A stretch of DNA of 11,125 bases from Bacteroidales bacterium (GCA_012031335.1 JAAUTT010000067.1:1-11125); one strand, 5' to 3'. Positions 1-8,067 are shown, counted from the stretch's first letter. Numbers and translations are program-made. Notes: generated by a model from the letters alone, not told the origin.

Positions 1-951
1 GCCATTGCCGGCACGCGCACCATAAATAGATGCGGAAGCATCTTTTTAATATCGAAATATTCTCAATTTCGTTAGGATCAATCTGGTTGAAGGACTGCTC
101 AACACCATCGACAATAACAAGCATATTACTGAAACCGCGGATACTGAGCGATGCATCGTCGTAGCCAGGCTCGCCGCTGCGATTAACAGCAATAAGTCCC
201 GGAAGCCGTCCAACAAGTGTGTTAGTGGTATTTGCTACCGGCACCCGTTCAATTTTTTTACCGTCAAGGGTAGCAACCGAACCGGTTACATTCACTTTTT
301 TCTGGGTTCCGTAACCTACAACCACAATTTCTTGCAATTGGGTAATATCGGGCACAAGCTTAATCTCAAAGCTATTTTGTCCGTTAACAGAAATACGTTC
401 TGTATTATATCCAAGAAATGAAACCAATAATACTGATTCAGGCTTAGGAATATCAATATTAAATTTTCCATCACCATCCGAAATAGTGCCTACGGTTGTA
501 CCCTCAACAATTATATTTGCGCCAATAACAGGTTCTCCGGTACTGGCATCGGTTACGGTACCTGTAACTTTATTTTGCTGAAGAACAGATGGGATAAGCA
601 CCACTACATTGTTCGACATTACTTTATAAGTAATTCCGGAACTATTGAGTACCAAACCAAGAACTTCTTCAATGCCGGCATTTTCAGGTTCAGGCTTACA
701 GGTTTGTTTAGGTCGCTAAAATCCTCATTATAAAAGAATCTTAGGTCGCTTTTCCTTTCAATTTCTTTCAGTAAATCACGCACAGTAACCTGACTGGCAC
801 TAAGGTCAAGCCTCTGGTTTTGTGAAAACAGTGAAGCATTTACGCTTACCACTGTAACCAAACTAATAATAATAGTGAGTTTCATTATAGTTAGTATTTT
901 TTTTATTCCCCGATTTATAGAAAAGGAGAGCCGATATGAATTTTTTTTCAT
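1..951 (-). CDS. SusC-family TonB-dependent receptor with STN domain, N-terminal part only, two frameshifts
   Basis: This is the N-terminal third (about 317 residues once repaired) of an outer-membrane SusC-type importer; the rest lies beyond position 1. Reading inward from ATG 951: a signal peptide (hydrophobic stretch near residues 24-40), an STN secretin/TonB short domain (about 46-121, with RDLLKEIERKSDLRFFYNED), a carboxypeptidase-regulatory-like beta sandwich (about 126-200, GTVTDASTGEPVIGANIIVE), a TonB-box-like EIVVVGYGTQKK (208-219), and the start of the plug (GRLPGLIAVN, LVIVDGVEQ, ILKDASASIYGARAGNG). Frame is lost at the T run 681-684 (one T too few) and regained at the T run 43-47 (one T too many). 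The STN domain is the part of FecA-like receptors that contacts FecR anti-sigma proteins, and fecR lies just upstream, so this receptor probably signals as well as transports. The expected SusD partner would be further left. Substrate cannot be read from this part. Confidence 0.9.
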
Positions 952-983
952 AATTTTGAAATGGTTAATTAAACACTTTTAAG

Positions 984-1009
984 GTGAGACCTCTCGCAAA
1001 GGCTCTCAC
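984..1009 (-). promoter_or_regulatory. Stem-loop in the susC leader
   Basis: On the minus strand GTGAGA, a bulged G, CCT, a 7-nt loop, then AGG and TCTCAC form a 9-bp stem with one bulge. It lies about 33 nt before the susC start codon and inside the probable 5' leader. There is no U-tract after it on the minus strand, so it is not a standard terminator. A role in translation control or mRNA stability of susC is inference; it could also be chance. Confidence 0.4.
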
Positions 1010-1026
1010 AAAAACTTATTTGGGTT

Positions 1027-1053
1027 AAAGGGGGGACAGTTTGTCCCCTTTTT
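1027..1053 (-). terminator. Hairpin after fecR, probable terminator
   Basis: GGGGACA and TGTCCCC pair around a 3-nt loop (1032-1038 with 1042-1048), flanked by A and T runs. It lies 58 nt after the fecR stop. On the plus strand the stem extends through two G-U pairs into a six-T run, a better terminator shape than on the minus strand, where only CCTTT follows. With no plus-strand gene nearby, I read it as the end of the sigma-fecR transcript, possibly bidirectional, leaving susC to its own promoter. Confidence 0.5.
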
Positions 1054-1110
1054 TATGGGCTGTTATTTCTTTTCATGGTAGCAGATTAAGTTTCAATTAG
1101 TAGGCATTTA

Positions 1111-2280
1111 TTATTTTTTTTTAACCATAATACGTGAGAAATCTTTCTGTAAACCAGTATCAAATGTCCCAAACACTTCTCCTTTTCCAACCTTATACTT
1201 CAAGGGTGTAGTAAGCTTTAATATCTCGAGTACCTGTTCCAGTGTTTCGTTCCGGATTGTGCCTGTAAACCGATATTGTTTAAGATTTTCCGATTTAATA
1301 TGGATATCGACATTATATTTACGGCCAAACAAAACAGCTAGGTTTTCAAGGTTTTCGGCTTCTATAATCCAATGACTATCTTTCCACGAAGTATATTTTT
1401 CGGTATTGGGAATGGAGTTAATCAATACCCCCTCGGATGCCAATGCTTTAATTGCAGGAACAGGTTCTCCTTTACTTCGTTTAGGTTCTTCAATCTTTGT
1501 GCCTGCGGAGCAGACATGGTTTTCGTCAACGGTAATGGACTGGCTCGGCTTTAATGTAAAATTGAAAGATCTTGAACTAGCTGTACTTCCATTAACTTGA
1601 ATAACACCTTCAATGAGTATTGCAGTAACACTTTTGTCTTCGGGATAAGCCTTAACGTTGAAGGTTGTTCCCAGTGCCTTTACATTTAAACGTGAGGTTT
1701 GAACAACAAACGGTTTACGCTTATTACTTTTTACTTTGAAAAAAGCCTCCCCTTCAAGAGAGACCATCCTGTCCTTGTTATTGAAAGACTTTTTGTAAGA
1801 GAGTTTGCTGCCTGCATTTAACCAAACCATTGTACCATCGGGGAGCAGAATCTGCGATTTAGCTCCAAGCGGTGTAACCATTTCACAAATTTCATCGCTA
1901 TTCTTGTTGTTGGTATTTATAAGCAAAGTGTATACTAATATCCCCGTAACCATTCCAACTATCAGTACAGCTGCAATATAGGCTATGCGTTTCATGGATG
2001 GGATAAAAAACAGGTTAGAATTGTTCGCTGTCGATTTATTGAATTGCTGATTGAGGCGAAAATTGAACATTTCCCACTTTTGTCCGGCATCGGTTTCGTA
2101 CAAACCAAAAGTAACCGAACCTAACCATAAATTCCGGTATTCCTCAAAATAGTGAAGGTGTTTAATATCCTTGTTAATCCAATCCTGCAGGAGTCTTTCT
2201 TCGTCCAGAGAAAGTTCACCTTTCAGAAATTCTGCAATCTTGAACTGCCAATGTTCATTTGGTGTGAAATCTTTTTCCAT
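1111..2280 (-). CDS. FecR-family anti-sigma factor with DUF4974 C-terminus
   Basis: An inner-membrane anti-sigma protein of 389 residues, intact. Residues 1-95 are the cytoplasmic, mostly helical sigma-binding part (HWQFKIAEFLKGELSLDEER, typical of Bacteroidota FecR). One membrane segment spans about 98-122 (IAYIAAVLIVGMVTGILVY). The periplasmic FecR domain covers about 132-232 (VTPLGAKSQILLPDGTMVWL, SLEGEAFFKV, VKALGTTFNVKAY). The C-terminal DUF4974 domain, which resembles STN, covers about 298-375 (FTGTIRNETLEQVLEIL). In this family the periplasmic part receives a signal from the STN domain of the cognate TonB receptor, and the protein then frees or activates its ECF sigma factor. Here the sigma gene is 66 nt upstream and the STN-SusC gene 159 nt downstream, the standard three-gene arrangement. 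Length is normal for the family. Confidence 0.95.
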   Translation of the reverse strand: MEKDFTPNEHWQFKIAEFLKGELSLDEERLLQDWINKDIKHLHYFEEYRNLWLGSVTFGLYETDAGQKWEMFNFRLNQQFNKSTANNSNLFFIPSMKRIAYIAAVLIVGMVTGILVYTLLINTNNKNSDEICEMVTPLGAKSQILLPDGTMVWLNAGSKLSYKKSFNNKDRMVSLEGEAFFKVKSNKRKPFVVQTSRLNVKALGTTFNVKAYPEDKSVTAILIEGVIQVNGSTASSRSFNFTLKPSQSITVDENHVCSAGTKIEEPKRSKGEPVPAIKALASEGVLINSIPNTEKYTSWKDSHWIIEAENLENLAVLFGRKYNVDIHIKSENLKQYRFTGTIRNETLEQVLEILKLTTPLKYKVGKGEVFGTFDTGLQKDFSRIMVKKK

Positions 2281-2346
2281 AAAATGTTTTTCAGAAAGTA
2301 TGACAACTTTTTTTCATATCCGGGTGACAAGTAACCCCGATTTTTT

Positions 2347-2916
2347 TTAAAAATATTTACATGATGTCCTTAATTTTTCCAAAGCCCTTAAAATTTGGGT
2401 TTTAACAGTATTTTTGGAAATATTAAGTCTGGTAGCAATTTGGGAGTAGGAAAGGTCTTCGTTTCGGTTAAGCAAAAATACAGACTTACATTGGTCGGGT
2501 AACCCATTGATGGTTTTATTGAGGCAATTTTCGAGTTCTGCTGTAGTAAGCTTTTCAATAATATCATCAGAAAAGTGGCTGAGAGCGATATCAGCATGAA
2601 CACTCATGTCAACTGTAATTAACGTCTGCGCCTTTTCGGTTTTGCAACTTTTGATGTAATTGAGGCAATGATTATGCACGGAGCGGTACAGATAGGCTTT
2701 TGCCGAGGAATCTATGTTAATAGATGCTGCACTTTCCCAAAGCTTCAGGAATACCTCCTGGGCAATTTCTTCGGAAATAATATGGTTTTTAACAATAAAT
2801 TTTGCGTATGCTGTAAGTGAAACAAAATATTTCCTGAACAAAAACTCGAACACCTTTCGGTCCCGGGAGCGAATACCTTCGGAAATCTCTAAATTAGTAT
2901 AACTGAAGTTGCGCAT
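2347..2916 (-). CDS. ECF RNA polymerase sigma-70 factor
   Basis: A 189-residue ECF sigma factor of the Bacteroidota type, intact. Sigma-70 region 2 covers about residues 23-90 (FEFLFRKYFVSLTAYAKFIV, then SEEIAQEVFLKLWE, the core-binding and -10 region). Region 4 covers about 128-182, with the helix-turn-helix LSYSQIATRLNISKNTVKTQ that reads the -35 element. There is no long C-terminal extension. I place the start at ATG 2916; the TTG at 2919 immediately before it would add one residue and is less likely. It lies 66 nt upstream of fecR, so the two are probably co-transcribed and form a sigma/anti-sigma pair. By analogy with other such trios its main target should be the susC promoter and the glycan locus around it. 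The target promoter sequence cannot be told from this window. Confidence 0.95.
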   Translation of the reverse strand: MRNFSYTNLEISEGIRSRDRKVFEFLFRKYFVSLTAYAKFIVKNHIISEEIAQEVFLKLWESAASINIDSSAKAYLYRSVHNHCLNYIKSCKTEKAQTLITVDMSVHADIALSHFSDDIIEKLTTAELENCLNKTINGLPDQCKSVFLLNRNEDLSYSQIATRLNISKNTVKTQILRALEKLRTSCKYF

Positions 2917-3309
2917 CAATGTGCATTCAATTTTGAAGCTAAATTAATATTTTTGATCAAACGCAAAGTAATATCTTTTCGAATCGTTTTAAATAAACAG
3001 ATCAAATGCCCAAATAAGAAGGAAAGCTGAAGAGGCAAAAAAAATAGCCCTGCATAAAATTAAAAAGGCGGAACTTTAAAGGGCCGCCTTTTTAATATGA
3101 AAGTAATATCTACACTACCCACAATCAATTTGAACCAAAGTTTTTAATAGTATTTTTTATACTCAATTGCCATTCATACACATCTTTTGTTAAAAAACGA
3201 CATAGATTTTCTATTTGCAAAACAATATCATTAAGTCTCCAAATCTTTCAAAGCAGGTTCTGAGTTACCAACCCGGTTGTTTCAGTTGTTGAAACATCTT
3301 TTATCACCT
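2917..3309. other. Intergenic stretch between the MFS gene and the sigma gene
   Basis: About 390 bases between the end of the catabolic group and the sigma gene. It holds a strong terminator hairpin at 3062-3093. On its right side there is a possible short minus-strand reading frame ending at 3125, listed separately. The left part (2917-3060) is AT-rich and must contain the sigma-fecR promoter, but I cannot pick out a convincing Bacteroidota -7/-33 pair. No RNA gene or repeat is seen. Confidence 0.6.
3062..3093 (-). terminator. Intrinsic terminator closing the catabolic group
   Basis: A perfect 10-bp inverted repeat, AAAAAGGCGG (3062-3071) with CCGCCTTTTT (3084-3093), around a 12-nt loop. 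The base of the stem gives a T run on either strand, so it can work in both directions. It lies 217 nt after the MFS stop but only 32 nt after the stop of the possible small frame ending at 3125, and upstream of the sigma gene. It separates the two transcription units. Confidence 0.85.
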
Positions 3310-3313
3310 TCAC
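3125..3313 (-). CDS. Possible small unrecognised coding remnant after the MFS gene
   Basis: The minus-strand frame that starts inside the MFS stop region reads KVKVIKDVSTTETTGLVTQ then NLL and a TGA (3250-3248). The same frame then runs open for 40 codons (3247-3128), including RLNDIVLQIENLCRFLTKDV and EWQLSIKNTIKNFGSN, and stops at 3125, only 32 nt before the terminator. Between the two parts the next frame reads ALKDLET, so two indels may have broken a single small protein, as in other genes here. I do not recognise the family and see no clear start codon or ribosome site. It may equally be chance open sequence in AT-rich DNA. Position directly before the terminator and the protein-like composition are the only support. 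Confidence 0.25.
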
Positions 3314-4587
3314 TTTGTCCTTTTTATTAAAAGCATAATGATCAACCAAACGATTAGGTAAGTAGATCCGCAAAAAGTAAAAATAATATTGTACCCAATA
3401 GAAATATCCCCAAATGCTTTATAGTAATCTAATAGAAATCCCACTAATATTGGAAATAATATCCCTCCTATGGCCCCTGACATGCCAGCTATTCCAACTA
3501 CTGAACTTACCACTTGTTTGGGGAACATATCTGATGCAAGTGTAAATACATTCGTTGCCCATCCCTGGTGGACAGCAACTGCGAGGCTTAATATTGCAAC
3601 TGCTACCCAAACATTAGTAACAAACTGAAGAGAAATAATACCAAGTTCTATTACTGCAAAAATAAGTAGTGCTTTCTGGCGGGCTTTAAGCGTAGCCATA
3701 CCTCTCTTGATAAACCATGAAGAAAGGTATCCTCCACCAACACATCCTATGGTTGTGGCTGCATAAATAATCATCAACGGGATACTGGGCTTTGTCAAAT
3801 CGATATGAAACCGTGATGTAAAATAGGATGGTAACCAAAATAGGAAAAACCAATATATCGGGTCTATCATGAATTTTCCGATAACAACAGCCCAGGTTTG
3901 AGGAAAAGAAAATAGTTTTATCCACTTTACGCTGAACTCTTTTTCTTTTTCTTTACCATTAGTATCAAAATCCTGCTCACGGGTAATCAACATTAGCTCC
4001 TGATCGGTTATCCGTTTTTGACGTGAGGGAACTTCGTACAGAATAAGCCATATTACAAGCCAGATAAATCCCAAAGCTCCGGTAATCCAAAAGACCTCTC
4101 TCCAGCCATATGCACTTAAAATATAGGGACAAAGTATAAGAGCCAAAACCACACCAACGCTTGTGCCGGCATTGAATATACCAGTTGCCAAAGCTCTTTC
4201 TTTTTTAGGGAACCATTCAGATACTGCTTTCATGGCAGCAGGGAAATTTCCGGCTTCACCAATTCCGAGACCAATACGGGCTAATGAGAATCCCCAGACA
4301 CTCTTAGCCACAGCATGCAGCATCCCTGCAACACTCCAAATAACTACAGAAACAGAGTATCCAATCTTTGTGCCTACCAAATCAATAAAGCGTCCCAGCA
4401 ACAACAGGCCAATAGCATAAGCAGCAGTGAAAGCCATTACAATATGGGCAAAATCGGTTTCGCTCCAGTTAAATTCGGCTTCCAGGGTAGGCTTTAACAA
4501 TCCTATGACCTGCCTGTCCATATAGTTTATTGTAGTTGCAAAAAAGAGCATTGCAACTACAATCCAGCGATAATTTTTCATTTTCAT
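3310..4587 (-). CDS. MFS transporter, ExuT-like anion:cation symporter family (hexuronate or related sugar acid)
   Basis: An inner-membrane carrier of 425 residues with about 12 hydrophobic segments, intact. Family marks are NYMDRQVIGLLKPTLEAEF in TM1 and the following loop (21-39), the loop motif GRFIDLVGTKIG between TM2 and TM3 (65-76), and RIGLGIGEAGNFPA followed by AVSEWFPKKERA (104-132), the signature of the ACS group that includes ExuT hexuronate, GudP glucarate and DgoT galactonate carriers. A charged central loop (about 186-222) separates the two halves. The start ATG 4587 lies 3 nt after the aldolase stop with AGAAGTAAG upstream, so the two are translationally coupled; a second ATG at 4581 is also possible. 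Beside KDG kinase and KDPG aldolase the likely cargo is glucuronate, galacturonate or KDG itself, probably with protons. Exact substrate is inference. Confidence 0.9.
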   Translation of the reverse strand: MKMKNYRWIVVAMLFFATTINYMDRQVIGLLKPTLEAEFNWSETDFAHIVMAFTAAYAIGLLLLGRFIDLVGTKIGYSVSVVIWSVAGMLHAVAKSVWGFSLARIGLGIGEAGNFPAAMKAVSEWFPKKERALATGIFNAGTSVGVVLALILCPYILSAYGWREVFWITGALGFIWLVIWLILYEVPSRQKRITDQELMLITREQDFDTNGKEKEKEFSVKWIKLFSFPQTWAVVIGKFMIDPIYWFFLFWLPSYFTSRFHIDLTKPSIPLMIIYAATTIGCVGGGYLSSWFIKRGMATLKARQKALLIFAVIELGIISLQFVTNVWVAVAILSLAVAVHQGWATNVFTLASDMFPKQVVSSVVGIAGMSGAIGGILFPILVGFLLDYYKAFGDISIGYNIIFTFCGSTYLIVWLIIMLLIKRTK

Positions 4588-4590
4588 TTC

Positions 4591-5256
4591 TTACTTCTGG
4601 TTTCTGAATTTTTCAATTATCTCTACAAAGCCAGTGAAATGTTTTTCAAGGGCATTCCAATCTTTGGCATTGAGTATACTTTTGTCGAACAATGGACTTC
4701 CGATACCAAAACCATCTGCACCAACCTCTAAAAAACTTTGCATGTTATTGAGACCTATACCTCCTGTTGGCATCATCCTCACTTTGTTTAATGGGGCTTT
4801 TACGTCTTTAATATAGTCTGCACCAAAATTTCCTGCCGGATATATCTTTACAATTGGGGCACCAAGTGTCCATGCCTTATATATTTCTGAAGGAGTGAAA
4901 GCCCCGGGGAATATAGGTATTTTCCTATCAACGCAGATGGTTATTACCTGGTCATTTATAATAGGCGTAACAATAAACCGAGCCCCGTAATCTAACGCGT
5001 TATTCAAATCAGATACGTTGCAAACTGTACCTGCCCCCACATTCAGAACACCCGAATATTCTTGGACGGCATACCGGATCAGCGCTTCAACATCAGGGGT
5101 ATTCATCGTTACCTCTATGGTTGTTAACCCGGCTTTCGCATAAATCGGTAAAATATGTTTAAAATCTTCTATGCCGATTCCACGGACGATGCCCACAATT
5201 GGCATATTTTCAAATCGTTCCCATGAAAAGGAGGTTTCTTTTGTTGTACTTAGCAT
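4591..5256 (-). CDS. eda: 2-keto-3-deoxy-6-phosphogluconate (KDPG) aldolase
   Basis: A cytoplasmic class I aldolase (221 residues) that cleaves KDPG to pyruvate and glyceraldehyde-3-phosphate; related enzymes also act on 4-hydroxy-2-oxoglutarate. Visible marks of the KDPG/KHG family are GIVRGI (22-27), TTIEVTMNT with the catalytic Glu at 48, GAGTV (74-78), IFPGAFTPSE (115-124), the Schiff-base lysine at 137 in PIVKIYPAGNFG, and the phosphate-binding PTGGI (163-167) and GIGSPLF (184-190). Length is normal and the frame is intact. It starts 22 nt after kdgK and its stop lies 3 nt before the MFS start, so the three are almost certainly one transcript. It completes the lower branch of uronate degradation begun by KdgK. 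Confidence 0.95.
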   Translation of the reverse strand: MLSTTKETSFSWERFENMPIVGIVRGIGIEDFKHILPIYAKAGLTTIEVTMNTPDVEALIRYAVQEYSGVLNVGAGTVCNVSDLNNALDYGARFIVTPIINDQVITICVDRKIPIFPGAFTPSEIYKAWTLGAPIVKIYPAGNFGADYIKDVKAPLNKVRMMPTGGIGLNNMQSFLEVGADGFGIGSPLFDKSILNAKDWNALEKHFTGFVEIIEKFRNQK

Positions 5257-5278
5257 GATTTTTCTTTCTTTTTAATTT

Positions 5279-6318
5279 TCACCTGTTTACCCGTCCACTT
5301 CCATCGCCTTTCATCAGGTTCTCCACCTCAGCTACTGTTGAAAGGTTAAAATCGCCATAGATGGTATGTTTTAGGCAGGATGCGGCAGTGGCAAAATTCA
5401 GGGCTTTCTGGTCATCCTCAGGATAACTTAGTAATCCGTATATTAGTCCTCCCATAAACGAATCGCCCCCGCCTACACGGTCAACAATGTGTGTAATATC
5501 ATAAGTAGGCGATTTGAATAGTCGGGTACCATCATATAATACACCTGCCCAGGTATTGTGATTGGCACTGATTGATCCCCTCAGCGTAATGACAACTTTC
5601 TTTGCCCGTGGAAATTTATTCATCATTTGCTCACAAACTGATTGGAACTGGTCTCCATCAACATTCCCCAATGTTTTAGTCACATCAAAATCTTCGGGCT
5701 TGATGCCGAATACGGTTTCCGCATCTTCCTCGTTGCCAAGGATAATGTCACTTTTCCCTACTAACTCAGGCATAACTTCACTTGCAGTTTTTCCATATTT
5801 CCAAAGATTTTTCCGATAGTTTAAATCGGTGGAAACAGTAACTCCAAGTTTATTCGCAACTTCAATGGCCTCGAGGCAAGCATCTGCGGCTCCTTGCGAT
5901 AAAGCCGGGGTGATCCCTGTCCAATGAAACCAATCCGCATTTTTCAGTATCTCTTCCCAATTAATCATACCAGGGTTAATTTCAGAAATCGCTGAGTGAG
6001 CCCTGTCGTAAATCACCTTACTCGGCCGTGCTACTGCCCCTGTTTCCAAGTAATATATACCCAATCGTTCTCCACCGTAGATTACATTTCCGGTTTTCAC
6101 TCCATACTTATGTAAATTCTTTAAACATGCATCTGCAATATCATTTTTGGGAAGACGGGTAACAAATTCTGCATCCATTCCGAAGTTGGCCAATGAAACA
6201 GCTACATTAGCTTCCCCTCCACAATAGGTTGCCAAAAACTCATTTGACTGGCTAAACCGCAGGTAGCCGGGTGCTGCCAGACGTAGCATGATTTCTCCAA
6301 ACTTACAATCTTTTTCAT
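5279..6318 (-). CDS. kdgK: 2-keto-3-deoxygluconate (KDG) kinase, PfkB family, frameshift near the start
   Basis: A cytoplasmic PfkB/ribokinase-fold sugar kinase that phosphorylates KDG to KDPG with ATP. The main open frame begins at ATG 6289 (336 residues), but the family's first strand is missing there. The preceding ATG at 6318 reads MKKIVS and then, if one T is added in the run at 6299-6301, GEIMLRLAAPGYLRF, exactly the family's N-terminus. I therefore give 6318 as the true start (346 residues). Other marks, numbered from 6289: GGEANVAVSLANFG substrate-side signature (24-37), STDLNYRKNLW (153-163), and the PfkB signature DRVGGGDSFMGGLIYG with the catalytic Asp at 276. It is followed after 22 nt by KDPG aldolase. 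If the lesion were real, start at 6289 would remove a core strand and probably weaken the enzyme. Confidence 0.92.
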
Positions 6319-6379
6319 CGTTTAAATCAATATTTATTTGAAGTTGTTATCTCTCTGTGGTTTTATAATTAAGCGGAAA

Positions 6380-8003
6380 TCAATGAATATAAACTTCAAG
6401 CCAAATCACCTTCTGTTTCATATTGCTTTCCAGACCGACTTCAATGGTATTATATCCAGCATTAAGGATTTTGGCTCTTGCTTCAAATTGCATAACACGT
6501 TCTGCGACTTCGGTTAAGTTTTTTGCAACATGGATTTGATTCGTTTTGTCAATTGAGGAAACGGTATCTTTTAAAAGGTCGCCTAATTGATTTGCTTTAG
6601 TCCCATTCACAGATACATTAAAAACTGCATCATGAAAACCATTCAGGCTGTCGAGCCCTATCCTTACAATATATTTCCCTGTTACAGGTTTTGGGCCCGT
6701 ATAAATCTCAAAAGTTGCTGTATTTTCTTTATCAATCAATCTGGGTAGTTTAGCTTCTATTTTCCCTGTATCAGGACTGGCAAAAGTTAGTACATGTATT
6801 CTTGGTTTCCCTCGTACAGTTTCCATTTTTCCCCCTTCGTTAATAATTACAGGCTTATCGTTGGATACCACCTTTTCCCCATCCTCATCAACAGTCCATT
6901 TGTCGATAACCCAATCGAAATGATTAAACAGATAAACAGCCCCGGCTCCTCTGGAATATGCATTGACAGCAAACGCACGCATGGTTTCAATTGAATTGTG
7001 CATCACTATAGTTCGCCAATCTTCAACACACCTGAAAGCCAAATCTGCCCCGGGAGCTATAATACAACTGCTGTTTGCCCCAATTTCAGCTTTCCAAGTT
7101 TCAACCGGAATATCCAGATTTGTTGGATACCAGTAGTTGCTGGGAATAATAATATCGACCAAACCATATTTTGCCCAGGCAACAGCATCCAAACCATATT
7201 TACGCCCAATTGCCGGAGTAACCGGAACCCGCACTGCAACCTGTATATTTTTGTCTTGTTTTTTTGATATTTCACGTATATCTCTCATAAATTCATTTAA
7301 TAACTCTATACCATTTTCTTCTTCTCCTGGTTTGAAAAGATAAAATGTCCGCATCCAGTCAAGCTCAATTCCATCAACGTCATACTTCCCCAGAGCCTCT
7401 TCAATAAAAGCTTTATAATAGTCACGTACTTTTGCGTTTCCATAATCGAATGATTCTTGGGCGACAACCTCAATTCCGGATTTGTAAGCATTAATTTATT
7501 CAGGCGCGTTGGGTCTTCCCGATAGTGGTGGTCGTTCATTCGAAAAGACAACCATGGGGAAATTTTATTATCTCGGGTTCTTTGAATGCATATTTCAAAT
7601 AGGTCTACCCCTTTTTTATGAACCTTCCAAAATTTTTTTGGCCAGTCGGTCATATCAGTCGATGGATTAGGAACATCCCAGTAAGGGGTCATTACTTCAC
7701 TTTCATAGCATGATCTGAGGTAATTTACATTGAAAACAACTTGTTTACTTGGGTGTTGGCGTACTGGTCAATAAATTCATGCAAAGCGTAAATAGTCTGT
7801 TGAGCGCTTATCGAATCAATGTCGGCGCCCCATTTAGGGCAATTAACAAGGGCATCGGCAGGAAGATTAAGAATAATCCCTTGTGCTTCCTCATGATCTT
7901 TATCAATTTTGCGAACATCCCAACAGTAATAGAAACTTAAAGAACTAATTATTATTAAAATAGTTAAAAGCTTGGTTTTAAACCTTTTCATAGGTGTGAT
8001 CAT
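6380..8003 (-). CDS. Secreted TIM-barrel glycoside-hydrolase-like protein (GHL-A), two frameshifts
   Basis: A predicted exported protein of about 541 residues after repair, paralogous to the one at 9503-11112. A signal peptide (MKRFKTKLLTILIIISSLSF, from ATG 7991 or the in-frame ATG 8003) is followed by a probable TIM barrel with NLPADALVNCPKWG, FNVNYLRSCYESEV, WLSFRMNDHHY, YDVDGIELDWMR, IQVAVRVP, IIPSNYWYP and AVYLFNHFDW, then a beta-sandwich tail (FEIYTGPKPVTGKYIVRI ending VIWLEVYIH). The layout recalls GHL10/DUF187-type hydrolase-like proteins, but I cannot confirm the family; DGIELDW is the best catalytic candidate because it is acidic and kept in both copies. The frame shifts at 7741-7742 and at 7457-7458; adding one T (plus strand) to each restores NKVVFNVNYLRS and SPKESFDYGNAKVRDYYK. 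It sits 76 nt after GH29 and 61 nt before kdgK. Substrate unknown. Confidence 0.75.
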
Positions 8004-8047
8004 ATTATAAAAATTGATTTTCCGAAAAGTTCTATACCTAAATTAAT

Positions 8048-8067
8048 GGATAAAATTATTTTTATCC
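8048..8067 (-). repeat. AT-rich stem-loop between GH29 and GHL-A
   Basis: A perfect 8-bp inverted repeat, GGATAAAA and TTTTATCC, around a 4-nt loop, 12 nt after the GH29 stop. No U-tract follows on the minus strand. It could protect the 3' end of the upstream message or partly attenuate the downstream genes, but the stem is AT-rich and weak and may be chance. Confidence 0.3.

Noticed and set aside
1372..1600. Plus-strand open frames inside fecR
   Set aside because: They lie wholly inside a well-supported FecR gene on the other strand and show no recognisable protein character.
2320..2350. Small hairpin between sigma and fecR (CGGG...CCCG)
   Set aside because: Only four continuous base pairs; too weak to call a terminator between two genes that should be co-transcribed.
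2941..3000. Possible promoter for the sigma gene (TTACTTTG on the minus strand)
   Set aside because: It resembles the Bacteroidota -7 element TAnnTTTG with one mismatch, but no good upstream TTG-type partner at the right spacing was found.
3269..3295. Overlapping short inverted repeats (CAAC/GTTG and GTTTCA/TGAAAC) after the MFS stop
   Set aside because: Stems of 4 and 6 bp without a U-tract, overlapping a possible small frame; the 3062-3093 hairpin is a far better terminator.
4163..4497. Plus-strand open frames inside the MFS gene
   Set aside because: Antisense to intact transmembrane coding sequence; composition follows from the opposite strand.
6794..7343. Several plus-strand open frames of 66-89 codons across GHL-A
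   Set aside because: They overlap the conserved GHL-A barrel on the minus strand, have no family likeness or ribosome site, and are best seen as shadows.
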